From Curtobacterium sp. VKM Ac-2922 (GTDB taxonomy: Bacteria > Actinomycetota > Actinomycetes > Actinomycetales > Microbacteriaceae), in the NCBI RefSeq assembly GCF_022815645.1, contig NZ_JALGRO010000008.1:140241-204240 (forward strand): a stretch of DNA of 64,000 bases, read 5' to 3'. Under the pieces are notes generated by a model. The model saw only the letters and a list, made by a program, of their open reading frames with translations, made no database searches and was not told the origin of the DNA. A program made the position numbers and the translations under genes. Below, one piece after another: positions 60,225 to 64,000 of this stretch (its first letter is position 1; every line of letters begins with the position of its first letter).

Positions 60225-61031
60225 TCAGCGGACGACGTCGCCCCACGCGTACCGCACGGTCGTGCCGTCCAGCACGAGCAGCGAGTCCGGCGCCCGGTCG
60301 AACAACCCCGACATCCCCACGGCGTCCGGCAGGTCGCCGTCCAGGCGTTCCAGTGTCGCGCGCCGCAGCGTCAGCGGCGGGTGCTGGCGCTGCCAGAACA
60401 CCGTCTGCGCCAGGTGCCGTGCGTGGATCCCCGCGCGCGTGGTGAGCTCGGTCGCCAGGGGCGCGTCGTCGACCTCGCCGGCCACGACGCGGATCGAGGC
60501 GGCGTGGCGGGGCTGACCCGGGCCTCCTGACCGGAGGCCCCGGGAACGCGCGTCGCGCAGGCTGCGGAACCGGCCGAGGGGCGAACCCGAGCGCTCCGGG
60601 TGCCGTACCGACCGGTACCGCAGCGAGTCCCCGCGACGCCGACCACGGGCGTGCGCGAACGTGTACGGCACGCCGAGCAGCGCGTGCGCGGCGACGATGG
60701 CCGGCACGTTCGCGGTGTCGACCGTGCGGTAGACCACCCCGCGGCGTCCGTGGTCGTCGACGGTCAGGATCTCGATCGTGACCTCGGTCATCGACCCCAG
60801 ACGCCCCGAGGGCGGGAACGGCGGCACCCGGGTCTCGCGGAAGACGTACGTCGTCAGGCCGGCCCAGGCGCTGCCGTCGACGACGTCCGGACGGGTGCCC
60901 CGCGGCACCATGTGCGCCAGCGACGCGGGGTCGTGCCGCCAGTGCGCGAAGACGACGTCCTGCCAGGCGTGCACGGTGACCGGCCGGTGGACCAGCGGGA
61001 CGGATGCCCGCTCGCGCGAGGGTCGGGTCAT
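60225..61031 (-). CDS. DUF2071 (YqjF-like) protein with an embedded hairpin repeat
   Basis: 268 residues. The DUF2071 core is recognised by WQDVVFAHWRHDPASLAHMVPRGTRPDVVDGSAWAGLTTYVF (about 22-63) and the NVPAIVAAHALLGVPYTFAHARGR region. Function unknown. A GGAGGC-family hairpin (60517-60544) lies in frame and codes for RSRGLRSGGPGQP (about 162-175), in what looks like a surface loop. The gene overlaps the DoxX-like gene stop (ATGA). Confidence 0.83.
   Translation of the reverse strand: MTRPSRERASVPLVHRPVTVHAWQDVVFAHWRHDPASLAHMVPRGTRPDVVDGSAWAGLTTYVFRETRVPPFPPSGRLGSMTEVTIEILTVDDHGRRGVVYRTVDTANVPAIVAAHALLGVPYTFAHARGRRRGDSLRYRSVRHPERSGSPLGRFRSLRDARSRGLRSGGPGQPRHAASIRVVAGEVDDAPLATELTTRAGIHARHLAQTVFWQRQHPPLTLRRATLERLDGDLPDAVGMSGLFDRAPDSLLVLDGTTVRYAWGDVVR
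60517..60544. repeat. GGAGGC-family hairpin inside a coding sequence
   Basis: GGGCCTCC (60520-60527) and GGAGGCCC (60533-60540) around TGACC, flanked by CCC and GGG. All other copies seen are intergenic. It is in frame within the DUF2071 gene. Confidence 0.8.
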
Positions 61032-61429
61032 CGCCGGGGTGCGTGCCGACCGACGCGCAGGGCCCAGACGACCAGCGGGGCCTGCAGGGGGAGTCGCAGC
61101 ACCGACACCAGGCGCATCGCCCGCGAGGACCGGGGACTGTCGAGCAGCTGCTTCGCCATGGTGACGTTCGCGGGGAAGACCGCCAGGAACAGCGCAGCGG
61201 CCGCCATCCCCGCGGCCCGACGCGTCGCGGGGACCAGCAGGCCGGCCGCGATGCCGAGCTCGGCGGCCCCGGATAGCAGCGTGGTGGTGCGCGGCGGCAG
61301 GCCTTCGGGCACGATTCGGTCGTAGCCGCGCGGGCGGACGAAGTGCGTGATGCCGGCGCCGCCGAGCAGGAGTGCGAGTGCGCCGGCGGTCCTGGTGGCG
61401 CGTCTGGCGCGTGCTGAGCGTCGTCCCAT
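61028..61429 (-). CDS. DoxX-like small membrane protein
   Basis: 133 residues with four hydrophobic spans: GALALLLGGAGITHFVRPRGYDRIVPEGLP (about 14-43), LLSGAAELGIAAGLLVPATRR, AALFLAVFPANVTMAKQL and APLVVWALRV. The GITHF and ELGIAAGLL blocks fit the DoxX/YphA-type family. Function unknown. The ATG at 61429 is chosen as upstream codons are Gly/Arg-rich. It overlaps the DUF2071 gene by ATGA, so the two are co-translated. Confidence 0.8.
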   Translation of the reverse strand: MGRRSARARRATRTAGALALLLGGAGITHFVRPRGYDRIVPEGLPPRTTTLLSGAAELGIAAGLLVPATRRAAGMAAAALFLAVFPANVTMAKQLLDSPRSSRAMRLVSVLRLPLQAPLVVWALRVGRHAPRR

Positions 61430-61468
61430 GGCTCCATCGTGGCCCGCCCGGTGCCGGTTCCTCCCAGT

Positions 61469-61499
61469 AGCACCCCAGGATCCAGAAGCACCCCAGGAT
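61469..61499. repeat. 13-bp direct repeat AGCACCCCAGGAT
   Basis: Two identical copies (61469-61481 and 61487-61499) with a period of 18 bp, in the gap between the DoxX-like gene and coaBC. May be a regulatory site for the DoxX-DUF2071 operon. Confidence 0.6.
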
Positions 61500-61514
61500 G
61501 CGCCGGACCCTCCG

Positions 61515-62837
61515 TCAGACCAGGGCCGTCGCCACCAGGTCGAGGACCACCGCTGCGACGTCGGCCTTCGTGCCCTCGGCCCGGCGGACCACGTCGCCAC
61601 CGGGAACGATGACCTCGATCGCGTTCTCCTCGCGCTCGAAGCCCTCGGACCAGCCGACCCGGTTCACCACGAGCATGTCGGCCGGCTTGCGAGCGATCTT
61701 GGCGCGGCCGAGCTCGATGCGGGCGTCACGGTCGGGTTCGGTCTCGGCGGCGAACCCGACGACGATCTGCCCGGTCCGGCGGTTCGCCACCAGGTCGGCC
61801 AGCACGTCGGGGTTCCGCACCAGCTCGAGCGACATCGTCTCGCCCTGGGTGTCCTTCTTGAGCTTCTCGGGCAGCACCTGGGCCGGCCGGTAGTCGGCCA
61901 CCGCTGCGGTCATCACGATCACGTCGGCCTCGGTGGCAGCGGCGTGCACGGCGTCGGCGAGCTCGAGGGCAGACCCGACGGCGACGATGCGCGCGTCGAG
62001 TCCGGCGAGCAGCCCGCCGTCGATGTTGGCCGCCACCAGGGTGACCTCGGCTCCACGGGCCGCGGCGGCCGTCGCGATCGCCACGCCCTGTCGGCCGCTC
62101 GAGCGGTTGCCGACGAAGCGGACGGGGTCGAAGGGCTCGCGGGTGCCGCCGGCGCTGACGACGACGCGGACGCCCGCCAGGTCGCCCTGTTCGCCGCGGG
62201 CACCGGTGCTGCCGACCGCGCCGGTGGTTCCGGTGCTGCCGGACTGGAGGCTCGGTGCGGCCCCGTCGGGTCGGCTCGCGGTGGTCGTCCGGTCGAGCAC
62301 CGCCAGGGCGGCCGCCAGGATGTCCTCGGGTTCCGACATCCGGCCGATGCCCGCGTCGTCACCCGTCAGCGCGCCGACCTCGGGGCCGACCACGTGCACG
62401 CCGCGGCTGCGCAGGGTCGCCAGGTTCGCCCGGGTGGCGGGGTGTTCCCACATCTGCGGGTGCATCGCCGGTGCCACGACGACGGGTGCCTCGGTGGCGA
62501 GCAACGTCGTGCCGAGCAGGTCGCCGGCCAGTCCCGCGGCCATCCGGGCGAGCGAGTCGGCGGTGGCGGGGGCGACGACGACCAGGTCCGCCCGACGGCC
62601 GAGCGCCACGTGGCGGACCTCGGCGACGTCCTCGAACACGCTCGTGGTGACCGGGTTCCGGCTGAGTGCTTCGAGGGTGGGGAGCCCGACGAAGCGCAGC
62701 GCCCCCTCGGTCGGGACGACGTGCACGTCGTGGCCCGCCTTCACGAAGCCGCGGATGACCTGCACCGCCTTGTAGGCCGCGATGCCTCCGGTGATGCCGA
62801 CGACGATGGTCCTGCGTGCTGCGGGTGCTCCGTTCAC
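61515..62837 (-). CDS. coaBC: Phosphopantothenoylcysteine decarboxylase / phosphopantothenate-cysteine ligase
   Basis: 440 residues, bifunctional CoaBC. The N-terminal FMN-dependent decarboxylase has VVGITGGIAAYKAVQVIRGF (about 11-30), ALGRRADLVVVAPATADSLARMAAG and APAMHPQMWEHPATRAN with the active-site region. The C-terminal ligase has VVSAGGTREPFDPVRFVGNRSSG (about 220-242) and TAAVADYRP. It makes 4'-phosphopantetheine for CoA. GTG 62837 is seven bases after TAGCGT (62850-62845); the earlier GTG at 62846 lies inside the promoter hexamer. A Thr/Gly-rich linker of about 35 residues joins the domains. Confidence 0.95.
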   Translation of the reverse strand: MNGAPAARRTIVVGITGGIAAYKAVQVIRGFVKAGHDVHVVPTEGALRFVGLPTLEALSRNPVTTSVFEDVAEVRHVALGRRADLVVVAPATADSLARMAAGLAGDLLGTTLLATEAPVVVAPAMHPQMWEHPATRANLATLRSRGVHVVGPEVGALTGDDAGIGRMSEPEDILAAALAVLDRTTTASRPDGAAPSLQSGSTGTTGAVGSTGARGEQGDLAGVRVVVSAGGTREPFDPVRFVGNRSSGRQGVAIATAAAARGAEVTLVAANIDGGLLAGLDARIVAVGSALELADAVHAAATEADVIVMTAAVADYRPAQVLPEKLKKDTQGETMSLELVRNPDVLADLVANRRTGQIVVGFAAETEPDRDARIELGRAKIARKPADMLVVNRVGWSEGFEREENAIEVIVPGGDVVRRAEGTKADVAAVVLDLVATALV

Positions 62838-62878
62838 ACCGCCCACGCTACCCGGGGCGGCGTGGAAGGATCGAGCGC

Positions 62879-63667
62879 ATGTGCACCGTCGTCATCCGCG
62901 TCGATCCCGCGGCCGAGTGGCCCGTGACCATGCTCGCGATGCGCGACGAGTCCCCGAGCCGGCCGTGGGACCCGCCCGCGGCGTGGTGGCCCGAGCGCGA
63001 CCCGGCCCTGCGCGGCGTCCGAGACCGTGAAGCCGGCGGCGCCTGGCTCGCGGCGTCGGACCAGGCCGGGCTCGCCGTCGTGTTGAACCGGTGGGAGGAC
63101 GTGCCCGCGACCGACGGCACGTGGACCACCCGCGGGGTGCTGCCCCTCGACGCCCTGCAGGGAGCGCTCCCCGGTCACGACGACACCGTGCCGACCACGC
63201 GGGCCTTCAACCTGGTGCACGCCACGGCCTCGGGCGCGTCGGTCGTGTCGTGGGACGGGTCGCGCGTCCGCACCACCGAGCTCGGCCCCGGCGTGCACAT
63301 GGTCACGCACGGCGAGCCCGACGACCCCGCGGCGCCCCGCGTCGGTCGGTGGCTCGGGGCGTTCCGCGCCGTGGCCGCACCGGACGGGCCGCCCGCCCTG
63401 GCTCCGTTCGACGAACTCCGGGCAGCGGACGCGGGGACCGACGCGGGCGACGGCTGGAGCCCCTGGTTCGGGCTGCTCGCCGAGTCCGCTGCCCTGCCCG
63501 CCGACGACCCGGACGCGATCCTGCGGGACACCGTCGAGCCCGAAGGACACTTCGCGACACTGTCGATCGTGGCTGCCGCTGTCGGCCGGGGGCGCACGGT
63601 GCTGCAGCACGCCCGCCTGGCCGACCCCGGCGACCTCCGCGGGTCCGTGGAGCTGCACCGCGCCTGA
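62879..63667 (+). CDS. NRDE/TANGO2-family protein
   Basis: 262 residues beginning MCTVVIRVDP. The second residue is the Cys that becomes N-terminal in Ntn-like NRDE proteins after Met removal, and MRDESPSRPWDPP is the NRDE motif (NRDE as MRDE, about 22-35). The family is linked to haem handling in eukaryotes; the bacterial role is unclear. GGAAGGA upstream of the ATG supports the start. It is divergent from coaBC with a 41-bp gap. Confidence 0.87.
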   Translation: MCTVVIRVDPAAEWPVTMLAMRDESPSRPWDPPAAWWPERDPALRGVRDREAGGAWLAASDQAGLAVVLNRWEDVPATDGTWTTRGVLPLDALQGALPGHDDTVPTTRAFNLVHATASGASVVSWDGSRVRTTELGPGVHMVTHGEPDDPAAPRVGRWLGAFRAVAAPDGPPALAPFDELRAADAGTDAGDGWSPWFGLLAESAALPADDPDAILRDTVEPEGHFATLSIVAAAVGRGRTVLQHARLADPGDLRGSVELHRA

Positions 63668-64000
63668 GCCGTGAGCGCCGGCGGCGCCGGGGGCGCCGGG
63701 GCGCGAGCGGTGCCCTCCGCATCGCGCCCCCTGGCGGACACCGCGCCCCGGTGCACCGGGGCGCGATGCCCGTTGCGGGGTGCGATCGCGCCGCCCGCCC
63801 GGCGGCGGCGGGCCGAGCGCCGCGCGAGCTCGCGCGCCCCCGCACCGGCGCGCGCCCGCGCGGCGCCGCACCCGGCCGCGCCGGCGTGGCGGGGGCGCGC
63901 CGGGCCGCCCGTCCGGGGTCTGAGCGCACCGGAAGCGGCCGGGGTACGCGCCCACCGCCCCGCCGCGGTCCACGGGCGGCGCGGCCCCGGCCGTGGCCCC
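63668..64000. other. GC-rich stretch with hairpins, no gene recognised
   Basis: Very high GC with CG/GC-rich runs (CGCGCGCCCGCGCGGCGCC and similar), no frame that resembles a known protein on either strand. It contains a perfect palindrome CGCGCCCCGGTG/CACCGGGGCGCG at 63742-63765 and the alternative pair ATCGCGCCCC (63721-63730) with GGGGCGCGAT (63758-63767). It continues past the window edge. Confidence 0.6.
63742..63765. terminator. Palindromic hairpin after the NRDE gene
   Basis: CGCGCCCCGGTG (63742-63753) and CACCGGGGCGCG (63754-63765) are exact complements. It lies 75 bp after the NRDE stop and may end that gene or the next one from the right. Confidence 0.65.

Noticed and set aside
63668..64000. 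Gene at the right edge
   Set aside because: Frames on both strands are open only because of GC content and read as Arg/Pro/Ala runs without recognisable domain.

Overview
The window is high-GC actinobacterial DNA with no rRNA, tRNA, insertion sequence, prophage or CRISPR. Gene content (SufS/SufU iron-sulfur genes, an LAxTG-anchored ice-binding protein, Asp23/Gls24 proteins with their own sigma factor, CysK-CysE, a class III GntR/MarR/TetR-rich regulator set) and the large number of apparently leaderless genes fit a Microbacteriaceae chromosome. A Curtobacterium-like organism is my inference, not something I could test. Coding density is very high: most gaps are below 150 bp and many neighbours overlap by ATGA or GTGA.

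Layout. 1-5.2 kb: end of sufS, sufU, a MarR regulator divergent from an alpha/beta hydrolase, a YdcF-like membrane protein and glgX. 5.2-8.7 kb: DUF402 protein, a decayed duplicate of a methyltransferase 5' end, a 59-residue membrane protein, the intact methyltransferase, a PHP phosphoesterase and a TetR repressor. 8.8-12.2 kb: a sugar-catabolism operon (GPH/MFS-like transporter, sugar isomerase/epimerase, Gfo/Idh dehydrogenase). 12.2-15.2 kb: an HTH protein plus a Fic protein with an altered active site, abutting a 3'-truncated HAD gene that is coupled to an atypical carbamoyltransferase. 15.3-19.7 kb: formate/nitrite-type transporter, FMN monooxygenase, acetyltransferase, Hsp20, VOC protein. 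19.8-23.4 kb: ATPase plus two paralogous FtsX-type permeases. 23.5-28.4 kb: SGNH hydrolase, MarR regulator divergent from an FAD monooxygenase, AraC regulator divergent from three tiny overlapping genes and a TetR gene. 28.5-35.7 kb: aquaporin with Asp23, acetamidase/formamidase with amino-acid permease, proline-iminopeptidase-like hydrolase divergent from a GntR regulator, SDR and DinB-like pair. 35.7-43.8 kb: DUF2087 protein, two small secreted Cys-containing proteins flanking a YrdC/Sua5-like gene, TAT-exported phospholipase C, ECF sigma factor, fatty-acid desaturase, GAF-ANTAR regulator. 43.8-50.3 kb: ice-binding protein, TetR, chorismate mutase, SRPBCC, YeiH-type exporter, M19 dipeptidase, DUF1016 nuclease-like protein. 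50.4-54.2 kb: cysK-cysE, excalibur protein, YjbR, a cytidine deaminase-ASCH fusion, MOSC protein. 54.3-64 kb: Asp23-sigma operon, LtrA, lytic transglycosylase, MarR, GntR, DUF2071-DoxX pair, coaBC, NRDE protein and a GC-rich non-coding end.

Regulation is the most informative part. About twenty genes start 5-7 bp after a YANNNT hexamer, with no Shine-Dalgarno, which points to leaderless mRNAs and fixes several starts (for example coaBC and the DUF1016 gene). Perfect palindromes sit in several divergent promoters. A dispersed hairpin family built on CGGACAGGAGGCCCGG ends many genes, and one copy lies inside the reading frame of the DUF2071 gene. A GGTAAC direct repeat upstream of the transglycosylase resembles an MtrA site.
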